Source: an uncultured Clostridia bacterium (GTDB lineage Bacteria; Bacillota; Clostridia; UBA1212; UBA1255). Taken from it: 45,307 bases of DNA. Within the stretch, counting starts at the first letter, position 1, and every line of letters begins with the position of its first letter. Positions 16,517 to 24,878 of this stretch are shown piece after piece. The notes beneath the pieces were generated by a model. The model was not told where the DNA came from. It did not search any database and worked only from the letters and a program-made list of their open reading frames with translations. The position numbers and the translations under genes were made by a program. Location: positions 1 through 45,307 of the forward strand of contig CAJFUB010000044.1 of NCBI GenBank assembly GCA_904420095.1. Reading direction: 5' to 3'.

Positions 16517-17208
16517 AGCTTCTTGTGATGGATACATCCTGTAAAACGGCAATGGCGGCGGTATGCGAGGATGGCAGCGTTCTGGCTTCCATTCAGATTC
16601 AGGATCAGAGGACGCATTCGGTCAAGCTGCTCCCGGCGGTGGAATATATTTTGGCTGCCGCAGGCGTTTCGCCGTCTGAGCTAGGACTTGTCGCGGTTAC
16701 AAACGGACCGGGCTCTTATACGGGACTCCGAATCGGCGTTACGACGGCAAAAGCGTTTGCTTATTCTCTCGAAATTCCTTTGATTGGATTGAATACGCTC
16801 GAGGCGCTTGCGGCGGCCTGCGCTGTGGGGGAAGAACAGCTGGTCTGCCCGATGATCGATGCGCGCAATGCCCGCGTGTATGCGGCGCTGTACCGGGGAA
16901 GCGCGGAACTGCTTCCTTGCCGCGCCCTTTCCTGTGAAACGCTTTGCGAAACGCTGCGGACGGAATACGCGGGAAAACGCATCCTGTTCACCGGAGACGG
17001 CACGGCTGCAAATGGCGCTCTGCTTACGGATTTGCTCGGCGAAATGTACCGCCCGCTTCCCTCGGAGCTTTCCGCAGGAAACCCGGCTGCGATCGCTTTG
17101 CTGGCCCGCGAAAAATATGCCGCCGCAGAGGCCGCAGGCGTCATCGGCGAATACACGGCGGAACGTTTGAAGGTGGAGTATTATAAAAATTATACGGATT
17201 CAATTTGA
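16513..17208 (+). CDS. tsaB: tRNA threonylcarbamoyladenosine biosynthesis protein TsaB
   Basis: TsaB is the inactive TsaD paralogue that forms the TsaBDE scaffold for t6A synthesis. The protein is 231 residues with an ASKHA fold. It starts MKLLVMDTSCKTAMAAV and contains the family signature VTNGPGSYTGLRIGVTTAKA. It is coupled to tsaE by an ATGA overlap. Its last 26 nt contain a Shine-Dalgarno-like GGTGGAG that appears to serve rimI. Confidence 0.96.
   Translation: MKLLVMDTSCKTAMAAVCEDGSVLASIQIQDQRTHSVKLLPAVEYILAAAGVSPSELGLVAVTNGPGSYTGLRIGVTTAKAFAYSLEIPLIGLNTLEALAAACAVGEEQLVCPMIDARNARVYAALYRGSAELLPCRALSCETLCETLRTEYAGKRILFTGDGTAANGALLTDLLGEMYRPLPSELSAGNPAAIALLAREKYAAAEAAGVIGEYTAERLKVEYYKNYTDSI
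17170..17178 (+). promoter_or_regulatory. Ribosome-binding site that suggests an upstream rimI start
   Basis: AAGGTGGAG in the 3' end of tsaB is a good Shine-Dalgarno sequence, yet no ATG, GTG or TTG in the rimI frame lies near it. The in-frame codons at a suitable distance are ATA (17183) and ATT (17189). The annotated TTG at 17225 has no ribosome-binding sequence before it. Confidence 0.55.
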
Positions 17209-17224
17209 AACACTGACAGCAGAG

Positions 17225-17635
17225 TTGCTTCGGAATATTGCCGAGATCGAGGCGGAGTCCTTTCAGAAGCCGTGGAGCGAAGCGATGCTGGAGGATGAAA
17301 TACGCAGCGAGGGAACGCGCTGTTTCGCGGCCGCAGAAGGAAAAACGGCGGTTGGCTATTGCTGCGTTCAGGGAGTCCTGGATGAGGCGGAGCTGCTGCG
17401 GATCGCGGTGCGGAGGGAATGGCGCGGAGCCGGGATCGGGAGGGCGCTTTTGCAGGAAATGAAACGCACGCTCGCGGCGGAGCACACCGCCAGGCTGTTC
17501 CTGGAGGTCCGGGAAACGAATCTGCCGGCGAGACGGCTGTACCAGACAGAGGGGTTTGAGGAAATTGCGGTTCGAAAGAACTATTACGGAACCGAAGACG
17601 CCGTCATAATGCGGTGCATCTTGAACGATGAATGA
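17225..17635 (+). CDS. rimI: Ribosomal protein S18-alanine N-acetyltransferase RimI
   Basis: RimI is a GNAT acetyltransferase that acetylates the N-terminus of ribosomal protein S18 and perhaps other targets. The acetyl-CoA loop is visible in RREWRGAGIGRALL. SFQKPWSEAMLEDEI at the start and ETNLPARRLYQTEGFEEIAVRKNYY near the end match the family. The coordinates use the first conventional codon, a TTG, which gives 136 residues. The frame is open upstream and encodes KIIRIQFETLTAELL just before it, which looks like the missing first beta strand. With an ATA at 17183 the protein would be 150 residues, the normal length, and would overlap tsaB by 26 nt. I think the longer form is likely. Confidence 0.9.
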   Translation: MLRNIAEIEAESFQKPWSEAMLEDEIRSEGTRCFAAAEGKTAVGYCCVQGVLDEAELLRIAVRREWRGAGIGRALLQEMKRTLAAEHTARLFLEVRETNLPARRLYQTEGFEEIAVRKNYYGTEDAVIMRCILNDE

Positions 17636-17691
17636 AATTTACTGTAATCCTTATATTCTGCCGATAAACTTCACATTCCGGATTGGTTGAC

Positions 17692-17713
17692 AAAAAAACT
17701 CCCGTATGGGAGT
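17692..17713 (-). terminator. Terminator of tRNA-Gly
   Basis: On the minus strand ACTCCC and GGGAGT pair around a 4-nt loop, followed by a run of seven T (seen as A at 17692-17698 on the plus strand). It lies 8 bp after the tRNA 3' end. Confidence 0.85.
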
Positions 17714-17720
17714 ATAAAAA

Positions 17721-17794
17721 TGGAGCGGGTGAGGGGAATCGAACCCCCGTAGTCAGCTTGGGAAGCTGGAATTCTACCATTGAACTACACCCGC
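17721..17794 (-). tRNA. tRNA-Gly (anticodon CCC)
   Basis: The reverse complement folds as a tRNA with acceptor GCGGGTG, a normal D arm, T arm GGGGGTTCGATTCCCC and an encoded CCA end. The anticodon loop is TTCCCAA, so the anticodon is CCC (glycine). The anticodon stem has one mismatch at its top pair (C27-A43), the other four pair. It has its own terminator. Confidence 0.93.
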
Positions 17795-17852
17795 TCAGAT
17801 ATGCCGTACAACGACAACATCTTTATCCTAACATATTTTGAGGTGTTTGTAA

Positions 17853-18614
17853 ATGGAATTTAAAAATAAAATTCTTACGCTTTTTTCTTTTCTGTCCGCC
17901 GTGCTGTTTACCGCCGCTTCCTGCGGAACGCGGAGGCAGGCCGCGTCCGCAACGGGAACCCCCTCTGTCCTGTTTTATACGCCGGCTGCAGTTACGCAGC
18001 CGCCGGTAAGCGCAGCTGCGACACCGACCGAATCGGCCTCCCTGCCTCCCACGCCGGAGCGGGTTCCAGAGGCGGATGAATTCGTACGAATTGTGGATTA
18101 TGTGCCCGAGGCGGTCATCGATCTCAAGTATGCCACTACGGAGAATTTTACGGGGCAGGTGATATATGATTTTACAGAAGCATATGCGCGTTATGGAACG
18201 GTTGTAAAGCTTGCGCAGGCGCAGGAAATTTTTTCACAGCAGGGCTACCGGATAAAAATCTGGGATGCTTACCGCCCTGTTTCCGCGCAGTTCCGCCTCT
18301 GGGAAATCTGTCCCGACGGAAATTTCGTATCTAATCCGAATGTCGGTTATTCCAATCACACGCGAGGCTGCGCGCTGGATCTTACGCTGATCGATTCGGA
18401 AGGAAACGAAATAGAAATGCCCACCTCCTTCGATCATTTCAGCGAAAAGGCGGATCGAGATTACAGCGATGTCAGCCCGGCGGCGGCTGAAAACGCGCGG
18501 CTGCTTGAGGACGTCATGACGTCCTGCGGATTTCAGGGATATTATAACGAATGGTGGCATTTTAACGACACGGTGAGATACGAGCCGGAGCTGGAATTCC
18601 AGCCGCCGCGCTGA
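17853..18614 (+). CDS. VanX-like D-Ala-D-Ala dipeptidase, lipoprotein
   Basis: A 253-residue M15-family zinc peptidase of the VanX / D-alanyl-D-alanine dipeptidase type. The signal peptide ends in a lipobox with Cys24 (TAASC). A Thr/Pro/Ala-rich linker follows to about residue 72. The catalytic domain has WDAYRPVSAQ, the zinc ligands His169 and Asp176 in SNHTRGCALDL, and Glu233 with His236 in NEWWHF. VanX proper is cytoplasmic, whereas a lipid-anchored form more likely trims cell-wall peptides or salvages D-Ala-D-Ala outside the membrane. No vanH/vanA genes lie nearby, so I do not infer vancomycin resistance. GAGGTG precedes the ATG. Confidence 0.88.
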   Translation: MEFKNKILTLFSFLSAVLFTAASCGTRRQAASATGTPSVLFYTPAAVTQPPVSAAATPTESASLPPTPERVPEADEFVRIVDYVPEAVIDLKYATTENFTGQVIYDFTEAYARYGTVVKLAQAQEIFSQQGYRIKIWDAYRPVSAQFRLWEICPDGNFVSNPNVGYSNHTRGCALDLTLIDSEGNEIEMPTSFDHFSEKADRDYSDVSPAAAENARLLEDVMTSCGFQGYYNEWWHFNDTVRYEPELEFQPPR

Positions 18615-18636
18615 ATCTCAGATTTTTACCAGACAT

Positions 18637-18663
18637 AAAAAAACTTCCGTCGAAACGGAAGTT
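18637..18663 (-). terminator. Terminator of tRNA-Thr
   Basis: AACTTCCGT and ACGGAAGTT pair around CGAA (18642-18663). On the minus strand the stem is followed by a run of T (A at 18637-18643 of the plus strand). It may also stop plus-strand transcripts from the VanX-like gene, but the T run on that side is weak. Confidence 0.85.
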
Positions 18664-18668
18664 CTTTC

Positions 18669-18744
18669 TGGAGCCTTCAGCCGGGATCGAACCGGCGACC
18701 TCATCCTTACCATGGATGCGCTCTACCTACTGAGCTATGAAGGC
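18669..18744 (-). tRNA. tRNA-Thr (anticodon GGU)
   Basis: The reverse complement gives a full cloverleaf: acceptor GCCTTCA, D arm AGCTCAGTAGGTAGAGC, anticodon stem-loop CATCC-ATGGTAA-GGATG with anticodon GGT, T arm CGCCGGTTCGATCCCGGC-like, and an encoded CCA. Confidence 0.95.
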
Positions 18745-18755
18745 GAAGTATCGTT

Positions 18756-18784
18756 ACTATAGCATATGCGCAGATAAAATTCAA
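18756..18784 (-). promoter_or_regulatory. Predicted promoter of tRNA-Thr
   Basis: Read on the minus strand, TTGAAT (18779-18784) and TATAGT (18756-18761) are 17 bp apart, 11 bp upstream of the tRNA 5' end. Confidence 0.65.
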
Positions 18785-18854
18785 GTCTTATTTTGCAGAA
18801 AAATGAAACTGTTTTAAAAACGCGCAGAGAAAATAAAGGAAATGATTTTCGGAA

Positions 18855-18884
18855 TTGACAAAAACCGACGGATAGATGTATCAT
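18855..18884 (+). promoter_or_regulatory. Predicted sigma-A promoter of valS
   Basis: A perfect TTGACA at 18855-18860 and TATCAT at 18879-18884 are separated by 18 bp. Only about 45 nt remain between the start of transcription and the valS start, which leaves no room for a T-box leader. Confidence 0.75.
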
Positions 18885-18935
18885 AAAACGGTCTATTCAG
18901 TTACAATAAGCTGCAAATCAGGAGGAAACGGACTT

Positions 18936-21596
18936 ATGAAAAAGGCTGATACGATGGCGAAGGTTTATGATCCCGCCGGCGTTGAGAAAAGAATTTATCA
19001 AAACTGGGAAGAAAAAGGATACTTCCGGGGAAAGGCGGAGCCGGGCAAAAAGCCTTTTACGATTGTGATCCCGCCTCCGAATATCACCGGGCAGCTGCAT
19101 ATGGGCCATGCGCTGGACAACACGCTGCAGGATATTTTGATCCGATTCAAAAGGATGCAGGGCTTTGCGGCGCTCTGGGTGCCGGGAACCGATCACGCCA
19201 GCATCGCAACAGAGGCGAAAATCGTGGACGCCATGGCGCAGGAGGGCCTGACAAAGGAGAAGGTCGGCCGGGAAGCCTTCCTGAAACGTGCCTGGGAATG
19301 GAAGGAGCTCTACGGAAACAGAATCGTGAACCAGCTCAAGCGTCTGGGCAGCTCCTGCGACTGGGACCGTCTTCGCTTCACCATGGACGAGGGCCTGTCC
19401 GAGGCGGTTCTTGAAGTGTTTGTAAGATTGTATGAAAAAGGTCTTATTTACCGCGGAGAACGGATCACGAACTGGTGCCCGCACTGTAATACCTCGATCT
19501 CCGATATCGAAGTGGAATATAAAGAGCTGGACGGCAGCTTTTGGTATATCAATTATCCGCTCGCGGACGGCAGCGGCTTCCTTACGATTGCAACGACGCG
19601 TCCCGAGACCATGCTGGGGGACACGGCGGTGGCAGTAAACCCCGCGGATGAAAACTATAAGCATTTGGTTGGGAAAACGCTTCTCTTGCCGTTGGTGGAC
19701 AGGGAAATTCCGATCATCGCCGACGACTATGTCGAGCTCGGATTCGGGACGGGCGCCGTTAAAATCACCCCCGCGCATGATCCGAACGATTTCGAAGTGG
19801 GCCGCCGCCACAATCTTGCGGTTATTAAAATTCTGGACGATCACGGCTATGTCAACGAAAACGGCGGAAAATACCGCGGCATGGAACGGTATGAGGCGCG
19901 GAAGCAGATTGTACGCGATCTTGATGCGCTGGGATTGCTCGTCAAAACGGAGCCGCACCGGCATAACGTCGGAACGTGCCAGCGCTGCGGAACGGTGGTG
20001 GAACCGATGGTTTCCAAGCAGTGGTACGTGAAAATGAAGCCTCTGGCCGGTCCTGCAATTGAGGCGGTACGATCGGGTAAAGTCCGTTTCGTACCGGATC
20101 GTTTTTCTAAAATTTACTATAATTGGATGGAGAATATTCAGGACTGGTGCATATCAAGGCAGCTCTGGTGGGGACACAGAATCCCGGCCTATTATTGCGA
20201 CGAATGCGGCGAAACGACCGTCTCCAAAACAAAACCGGATTGCTGTCCGCACTGCGGATCCGAGCGGCTCCATCAGGATCCCGATACGCTGGATACATGG
20301 TTCAGCTCGGCGCTTTGGCCGTTTTCCACGCTCGGCTGGCCGAAGCAGACGGAAGATCTGGACTATTTCTATCCTACGGATGTATTGGTGACGGGATACG
20401 ACATCATTTTCTTCTGGGTGGCGCGTATGATTTTCTCCGCCTGCGAACAGATGGGAGAGCCTCCCTTCAAATATGTACTGATCCATGGCCTGGTCCGCGA
20501 TTCTCAGGGCAGAAAAATGTCGAAATCCCTCGGAAACGGCATCGATCCACTCGAAGTGATCGACGAGTACGGGACGGACGCGCTGCGGTTCGCGCTGACC
20601 TCCGGAAACGCGCCCGGCAATGATCAGAGATATTTGCCGGAGAAAGTCGAAGCCGCGCGGAATTTCGCGAACAAAATCTGGAACGCCACACGCTTTGCGC
20701 TCCTGAATTTTGACGATGAGCCAGATTTTTCCAAAATCGATCCGGAACGCTTTACCGCGGAGGATAAATGGATTCTCTCTGCCTGCAATACGCTGATTCG
20801 GGAGGTCACGGAAAATCTGGAAAAATTTGAACTGGGCATTGCGCTTGCAAAGGTATATGATTTCCTCTGGGACTGCTTCTGCGACTGGTATATTGAATTC
20901 GTCAAGCCGCGGCTCTTCGACGCGGCCGCTCCGGCCAGACTCGAAGCGCAGTACGTGCTCAACGACGTACTGATCCGCTGTCTGAAGCTGCTGCACCCAT
21001 TCATGCCGTTTATCACAGAAGAGCTTTATCAGAGCTTGTATAAAGACGCGGAAAGCATCATGATTTCAAAATGGCCGGAATATGATCCGGCTCGCGAGTA
21101 TCCCGAAGAGGAAAAAGATACGGAACTGGTGATCAGCGCCATTCGCGCCATCCGGAATATCCGGCAGGAAATGAACGTTCCCGCTTCCCGCAAAGCGCAC
21201 ATTGTATTTGCCGCGTCCGGGAGGGCCGCCGCAGTGCTCCGCGATGCGGAACCGCTTTTCGCAAGGCTGGCCTCCGCTTCCGGAATTACGGTGCAGAACG
21301 ATAAATCCGGCATCCCGGAGGACGCCGCCGCTGCAGTCGTAGACGGGGCCGAAATCTATATTCCGCTTGACGAGCTGATCGACTTTGAAAAGGAAATAGA
21401 ACGCCTTTCAAAGGAAAAAGAAAACCTCGAGCGGGAGCTAAGCCGCGTAAAGGGAAAGCTTGGAAACGAAAGCTTTGTATCCAGAGCGCCGCAGAAAGTG
21501 ATTGACGAGGAAAAAGCAAAGCTGGTAAAATATCAGCAGATGTATGAGAATGTAACCGAACGGCTCGGAAACATAAGAAAGAGGTTTGATGTCTGA
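18936..21596 (+). CDS. valS: Valyl-tRNA synthetase
   Basis: Charges tRNA-Val. The 886-residue class I synthetase has the HIGH-type motif HMGH at 55-58 in [13 protein letters not shown] and KMSKS at 527-531. The editing domain contains [17 protein letters not shown], and two CX2C zinc-like pairs lie around CQRCGTV and [10 protein letters not shown]-terminal coiled coil ([19 protein letters not shown]) is typical. The frame is open 60 nt upstream, but AGGAGG at 18920-18925 selects the ATG at 18936; the earlier codons overlap the promoter region. The stop overlaps the start of the DRTGG gene (TGATG), so an essential housekeeping gene is coupled to the hydrogenase-associated module. Confidence 0.97.
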   Translation: MKKADTMAKVYDPAGVEKRIYQNWEEKGYFRGKAEPGKKPFTIVIPPPNITGQLHMGHALDNTLQDILIRFKRMQGFAALWVPGTDHASIATEAKIVDAMAQEGLTKEKVGREAFLKRAWEWKELYGNRIVNQLKRLGSSCDWDRLRFTMDEGLSEAVLEVFVRLYEKGLIYRGERITNWCPHCNTSISDIEVEYKELDGSFWYINYPLADGSGFLTIATTRPETMLGDTAVAVNPADENYKHLVGKTLLLPLVDREIPIIADDYVELGFGTGAVKITPAHDPNDFEVGRRHNLAVIKILDDHGYVNENGGKYRGMERYEARKQIVRDLDALGLLVKTEPHRHNVGTCQRCGTVVEPMVSKQWYVKMKPLAGPAIEAVRSGKVRFVPDRFSKIYYNWMENIQDWCISRQLWWGHRIPAYYCDECGETTVSKTKPDCCPHCGSERLHQDPDTLDTWFSSALWPFSTLGWPKQTEDLDYFYPTDVLVTGYDIIFFWVARMIFSACEQMGEPPFKYVLIHGLVRDSQGRKMSKSLGNGIDPLEVIDEYGTDALRFALTSGNAPGNDQRYLPEKVEAARNFANKIWNATRFALLNFDDEPDFSKIDPERFTAEDKWILSACNTLIREVTENLEKFELGIALAKVYDFLWDCFCDWYIEFVKPRLFDAAAPARLEAQYVLNDVLIRCLKLLHPFMPFITEELYQSLYKDAESIMISKWPEYDPAREYPEEEKDTELVISAIRAIRNIRQEMNVPASRKAHIVFAASGRAAAVLRDAEPLFARLASASGITVQNDKSGIPEDAAAAVVDGAEIYIPLDELIDFEKEIERLSKEKENLERELSRVKGKLGNESFVSRAPQKVIDEEKAKLVKYQQMYENVTERLGNIRKRFDV

Positions 21597-21952
21597 TGCT
21601 GAAAGTGAGAGAAATTATTGATATTTTAGACGCACAGGTTCTCACGGGCGAGGAAAATATGGAGCTTGAGATTTATTCGGGCTGCGGGGCGGATCTGATG
21701 AGCGATGTAATGGCGTTTGTTAAAGAAAGCGTCATTCTATGTACCGGCCTCGTGAATCCCCAGGTCGTCAGAACGTGCGAAATGATGGACATCAAAGTAA
21801 TCTGCTTTGTTCGCGGCAAGGTGCCCGGGGAAACGATCATCTCTCTTGCAAAAGAAATGGGGATTACGATCCTTACGACCAAACACCCCCTGTTTATTAC
21901 CTGCGGCAAGCTTTACAGCGCCGGAATCGTCGGAAAGGGTGTCTGGGATTGA
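21596..21952 (+). CDS. DRTGG-domain protein, first copy
   Basis: A 118-residue cytosolic protein of the DRTGG type, a small alpha/beta domain named from HPr kinase and CBS/pta-like proteins. The segments CTGLVNPQVVRTCEMMDIKVICF and KEMGITILTTKHPLFITCGKLYSAG match the domain. It has no catalytic residue that I can point to. In several Clostridia such proteins are encoded next to [FeFe] hydrogenase genes; their role there is not established. It overlaps valS at its start and the ATPase gene at its end. A relative (21% to 30% identity by eye at most) lies at 23722-24057. Confidence 0.75.
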   Translation: MLKVREIIDILDAQVLTGEENMELEIYSGCGADLMSDVMAFVKESVILCTGLVNPQVVRTCEMMDIKVICFVRGKVPGETIISLAKEMGITILTTKHPLFITCGKLYSAGIVGKGVWD

Positions 21953-22377
21953 GCAATCAGTCGTTAACGTTACATTATGATATTGATGCGGTGGACTTTT
22001 CCGCAGCAGGGGAAGCGTCGAGCGGCGTAAAGCGGACGCTGAATAAAATCGGCGTAAATCCTGCTATCGTCAAGCGCGTCGCCATCGCCATGTACGAGGC
22101 GGAAATCAATGCAATTATTCACGCAGGCGGCGGCGAGGCGGACATTGAAATTACGCCTGAGAAAATCACCGTTAAAATATCGGATCACGGACCGGGAATC
22201 CCCGACATTGCGCAGGCTATGACGGCCGGATGGTCTACTGCGCCGGAAACCGTTCGGGAGCTGGGATTCGGCGCCGGAATGGGACTTCCAAACATGCAGC
22301 GTTATACGGACGATATGCAGATCGAAAGCACGGTCGGAAAGGGCACCGTCGTGACGCTGACCGTCAACATCGTCTGA
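21949..22377 (+). CDS. GHKL ATPase resembling anti-sigma factors (RsbT/RsbW type)
   Basis: A 142-residue single-domain GHKL ATPase. It has the N box EAEINAIIHAGGG, the G1 box SDHGPGIPDIAQAM and the G2 box LGFGAGMGLPNM. Such domains occur as anti-sigma factors and serine kinases (RsbW, RsbT, SpoIIAB); no receiver or dimerisation domain is attached. The start is a TTG at 21949 overlapping the DRTGG stop (TTGA); the frame runs further upstream, but only as an antiphase reading of the DRTGG gene. No sigma factor or anti-anti-sigma gene lies in the window. Its place between a DRTGG protein and a hydrogenase-like protein suggests partner-switch signalling, which is inference. Confidence 0.8.
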   Translation: MSNQSLTLHYDIDAVDFSAAGEASSGVKRTLNKIGVNPAIVKRVAIAMYEAEINAIIHAGGGEADIEITPEKITVKISDHGPGIPDIAQAMTAGWSTAPETVRELGFGAGMGLPNMQRYTDDMQIESTVGKGTVVTLTVNIV

Positions 22378-22406
22378 TCGATCGAATCCAAGAGGGGGGC
22401 TTCAGA

Positions 22407-23735
22407 GTGTCCGAATCATACAGTCATTCCGTCCTGCTTGACGAAAAGCTTTGCAAGGGCTGTACAAATTGCATCAAAAAATGCCCGATGGAGGCAATCC
22501 GCGTTCAAAACGGAAAAGCAAAAATACTGAACGACAGATGCATTGACTGTGGCGAATGCATCCGGACCTGTCCGTATAAGGCAAAAGTCGCGCATACGGA
22601 TTCCTGGGATCTCCTCGCCGAATTCAAATACACGATTGCTCTGCCGGCGCCCTCGCTCTATATGCAGTTCGACGCGAATCTTTACACCAGAAAACATATT
22701 GTTGCGGCGTTGAAGGCCTTGGGCTTTGATTATATCTATGAGGTCGCGCGCGGCGCTGAAATCGTTACGCATCAAAGCAACGCCTATCTGCGCGCTTACC
22801 GCGGTGAGTTCCCTCTGATTTCCTCGGCATGTCCGGCTGTGGTCCGCCTGATTCAGCTCCGCTATCCGAATCTGATTCCGAATCTGATCCCGATTAAATC
22901 CCCGATGGAAATCGCCGCGCAGAATGCCAGACGGGAATTCTGCGCTTTGAATAATGTTTCTCCGGATGAGGTAGGCGTGTTTTTCCTTTCTCCCTGCGCT
23001 GCAAAAATGACGAGCACGAAAGCGCCGCTTGAGGTGGAGCGGTCGAATGTAGACGGCGTGATTCCGATTAAAATGGTATATTTCAAGCTTTTAAAGCAGC
23101 TGGCGAAAATGCGGGAGGATAATGTGGATGAAATATTGCTTCAGGCTGGAAAGTATGGCGTCCGCTGGGCGTCTACAGGAGGAGAGGCGCTGGCGATCGA
23201 TACGAAAAAGGTTCTTTACGTGGATGGAATCCAGAACGTCGTAAAGATCCTTGAGGATCTTGAGGATGACAGGATCAAGGATATTGATTTTATTGAAACC
23301 TCCGCATGCATCGGGGGCTGCATCGGCGGGCCGCTGACGGTGGAAAATCTGTATGTTGCAAAAAACAGAAACCGCCAGCAGATGGAGGATACGCCTGCCT
23401 TCTACCGCGAAATTGAAGCGGAGGAGCTGCGGGATACCGCATGGGAAAAGCCTCTGATTCATTATGACGTCAGCACGCTCGATCCCGATATGATGAAGGC
23501 AATGGAAAAGCTGCGGAAAATGAACGAGATCTATGAAAGGCTGCCTGCGCTGGACTGCGGAGCCTGCGGCTCTCCGAGCTGCAGGGCGCTTGCCGAAGAC
23601 GTCGTTCGCGGAAAGGCACGCATGACGGACTGTATTTTTATTCTGCGCAGGAAAATTAAACGGCTTGCCAATGAAATGATGATGTTCGACAATGGTTTTA
23701 CGGACGGAACGGAGGAGGAAAATGAAAATCAGTGA
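22407..23735 (+). CDS. [FeFe] hydrogenase-like protein with divergent H-cluster site
   Basis: A 442-residue protein: two [4Fe-4S] clusters (first at Cys16, 19, 22, 26; second in RCIDCGECIRTCP), a hydrogenase large-subunit domain, and a C-terminal cysteine motif DCGACGSPSC. The H-cluster loops read SSACPAVV, SPCAAK and TSACIGGCIGG. All four ligand-type cysteines are present, but the cysteine preceding the one in the first loop, the proton relay of catalytic enzymes, is Ala, and loop 3 lacks the MACPGGC form. This fits the putatively sensory [FeFe] hydrogenase-like groups and not an H2-evolving enzyme. It lacks a PAS domain. The start is a GTG at 22407 behind AGAGGGGGG. Confidence 0.85.
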   Translation: MSESYSHSVLLDEKLCKGCTNCIKKCPMEAIRVQNGKAKILNDRCIDCGECIRTCPYKAKVAHTDSWDLLAEFKYTIALPAPSLYMQFDANLYTRKHIVAALKALGFDYIYEVARGAEIVTHQSNAYLRAYRGEFPLISSACPAVVRLIQLRYPNLIPNLIPIKSPMEIAAQNARREFCALNNVSPDEVGVFFLSPCAAKMTSTKAPLEVERSNVDGVIPIKMVYFKLLKQLAKMREDNVDEILLQAGKYGVRWASTGGEALAIDTKKVLYVDGIQNVVKILEDLEDDRIKDIDFIETSACIGGCIGGPLTVENLYVAKNRNRQQMEDTPAFYREIEAEELRDTAWEKPLIHYDVSTLDPDMMKAMEKLRKMNEIYERLPALDCGACGSPSCRALAEDVVRGKARMTDCIFILRRKIKRLANEMMMFDNGFTDGTEEENENQ

Positions 23736-24057
23736 CATTCTGGAGCCGTGCAGCTTAAAGCTGGTAACGGGCGATCCGGAGCGGACGATTTCCGGTTTTT
23801 ATGCGTGTGATCTGCTGAGCTGGGTCATCTCGCATGCAAAAGAGGGCGATTTGTGGGTAACGGTCATGAATAATATTAATATTTTGGCCGTTGCTTCGCT
23901 TGTAGACGTGGCCTGCATCGTGATTCCGGAAGACATCGAAATTCCGGATTCCCTGACGGAGAAAGCGCGTGAGCGCGAAGTTACGCTGCTTTCCACGCCG
24001 CTGCAGGCTGCGGAGCTGATCATAAAAGCGTATGAGCTTTCGAAAAATTTCAGTTGA
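23722..24057 (+). CDS. DRTGG-domain protein, second copy
   Basis: A 111-residue protein of the same small family as that at 21596-21952. It begins MKISDILEPCSLKLVTGD and has LWVTVMNNINILAVASLVDVACIVIPED in the middle. GGAGG at 23713-23717 places the start at 23722, inside the last codons of the hydrogenase-like gene. The 3' end overlaps the PHP gene by 26 nt. With one copy either side of the ATPase and hydrogenase-like gene, the pair could form a heteromer. That is speculation. Confidence 0.72.
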   Translation: MKISDILEPCSLKLVTGDPERTISGFYACDLLSWVISHAKEGDLWVTVMNNINILAVASLVDVACIVIPEDIEIPDSLTEKAREREVTLLSTPLQAAELIIKAYELSKNFS

Positions 24058-24772
24058 TCTTCATATCCATTCTGCACTATCTCCTTGCGGAGACGATCTG
24101 ATGACGCCAGGGAATATTGTCGGAATGGCGGCGCTGAATGGACTTTCGGCAATTGCCGTTACAGATCATAACGCTTCGATGAATTCGGAAGCGGCGGCCA
24201 TATTGGGGAAAAACTATGGAATTACGGTCGTTCCCGGGCTTGAATTGGAAACTGCGGAGCAAATCCACGTTGTCTGTCTGTTTCCCGATCAGGACGGCCT
24301 TTCTCGTTTTCAGGAAATCCTTCTTTCGTCGTACGGCGGCGCCGTGCCGCTGAACCGCACTGATATATTCGGAAGGCAGCTTCTGTTTAATGCAGCGGAT
24401 GAAGTTTGCGGGGAGCTTGACCGGATGCTTCTGGCCTCAACCGGCATCACAATCGACGATTCCTTTGGACTTGCGGCGTCTCTGGGAGGGATCGCTTATC
24501 CCGCGCATGTGGACAGAGATTCTTACAGCGTGCTTACAAGCCTGGGCGCGCTTCCGTACGGGTATCCGCATGGATTCGTAGAAATTTCCTGCGGCTGCGA
24601 CAGAAAAATTTTATTGAAAAATTTCCCGGAACTGGAAAATTACAAGCTTTTGCCATCGTCAGACGCTCATTATATTGATAAAATACAGGAGGAAGGCGGA
24701 GCAGTGCTCGAGGTAGAAGAGCCGAGCGCCGCCGGAATTATAGACGCTTTGCGGCAGGGGAGGATTTTGTGA
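24032..24772 (+). CDS. PHP-domain phosphoesterase
   Basis: A 246-residue protein of the polymerase and histidinol phosphatase (PHP) superfamily, a metal-dependent phosphoesterase. The metal ligands are visible: DLHIHS with His11 and His13, then TDHNAS, GLELETAEQIHVVC, and the late SSDAHYID. In the family these hydrolyse nucleotide or sugar phosphates; the substrate is unknown here. The gene overlaps the second DRTGG gene by 26 nt and is the last of the run that begins with valS. A strong promoter follows it, so it separates the regulatory module from the hydrogenase operon. Confidence 0.85.
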   Translation: MSFRKISVDLHIHSALSPCGDDLMTPGNIVGMAALNGLSAIAVTDHNASMNSEAAAILGKNYGITVVPGLELETAEQIHVVCLFPDQDGLSRFQEILLSSYGGAVPLNRTDIFGRQLLFNAADEVCGELDRMLLASTGITIDDSFGLAASLGGIAYPAHVDRDSYSVLTSLGALPYGYPHGFVEISCGCDRKILLKNFPELENYKLLPSSDAHYIDKIQEEGGAVLEVEEPSAAGIIDALRQGRIL

Positions 24773-24791
24773 GCGAGGCCGAATTTATCTG

Positions 24792-24820
24792 TTGATATTT
24801 ACAAAAAGCTGCGATATAAT
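24792..24820 (+). promoter_or_regulatory. Strong predicted promoter of the hydrogenase operon
   Basis: TTGATA at 24792-24797 and a perfect TATAAT at 24815-24820 are separated by 17 bp, 58 bp before hndA. It would allow expression of the hydrogenase apart from valS. Confidence 0.75.
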
Positions 24821-24878
24821 TATAAGGTTGGTAAGTATATATTTTACAAATATTTGCTGAAGATGGAGGTTCAACTAT

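Noticed and set aside
17853..18614. Vancomycin resistance gene vanX
   Set aside because: The domain fits, but it is lipid-anchored and has no vanH, vanA/B or vanRS genes nearby.
18745..18935. Possible T-box riboswitch before valS
   Set aside because: The predicted promoter leaves only about 45 nt of leader and there is no T-box sequence or terminator-antiterminator pair.
18918..19964. Long minus-strand frame of 348 codons opposite valS
   Set aside because: It is opposite a clear synthetase gene, has no recognisable domain, and is a by-product of codon bias.
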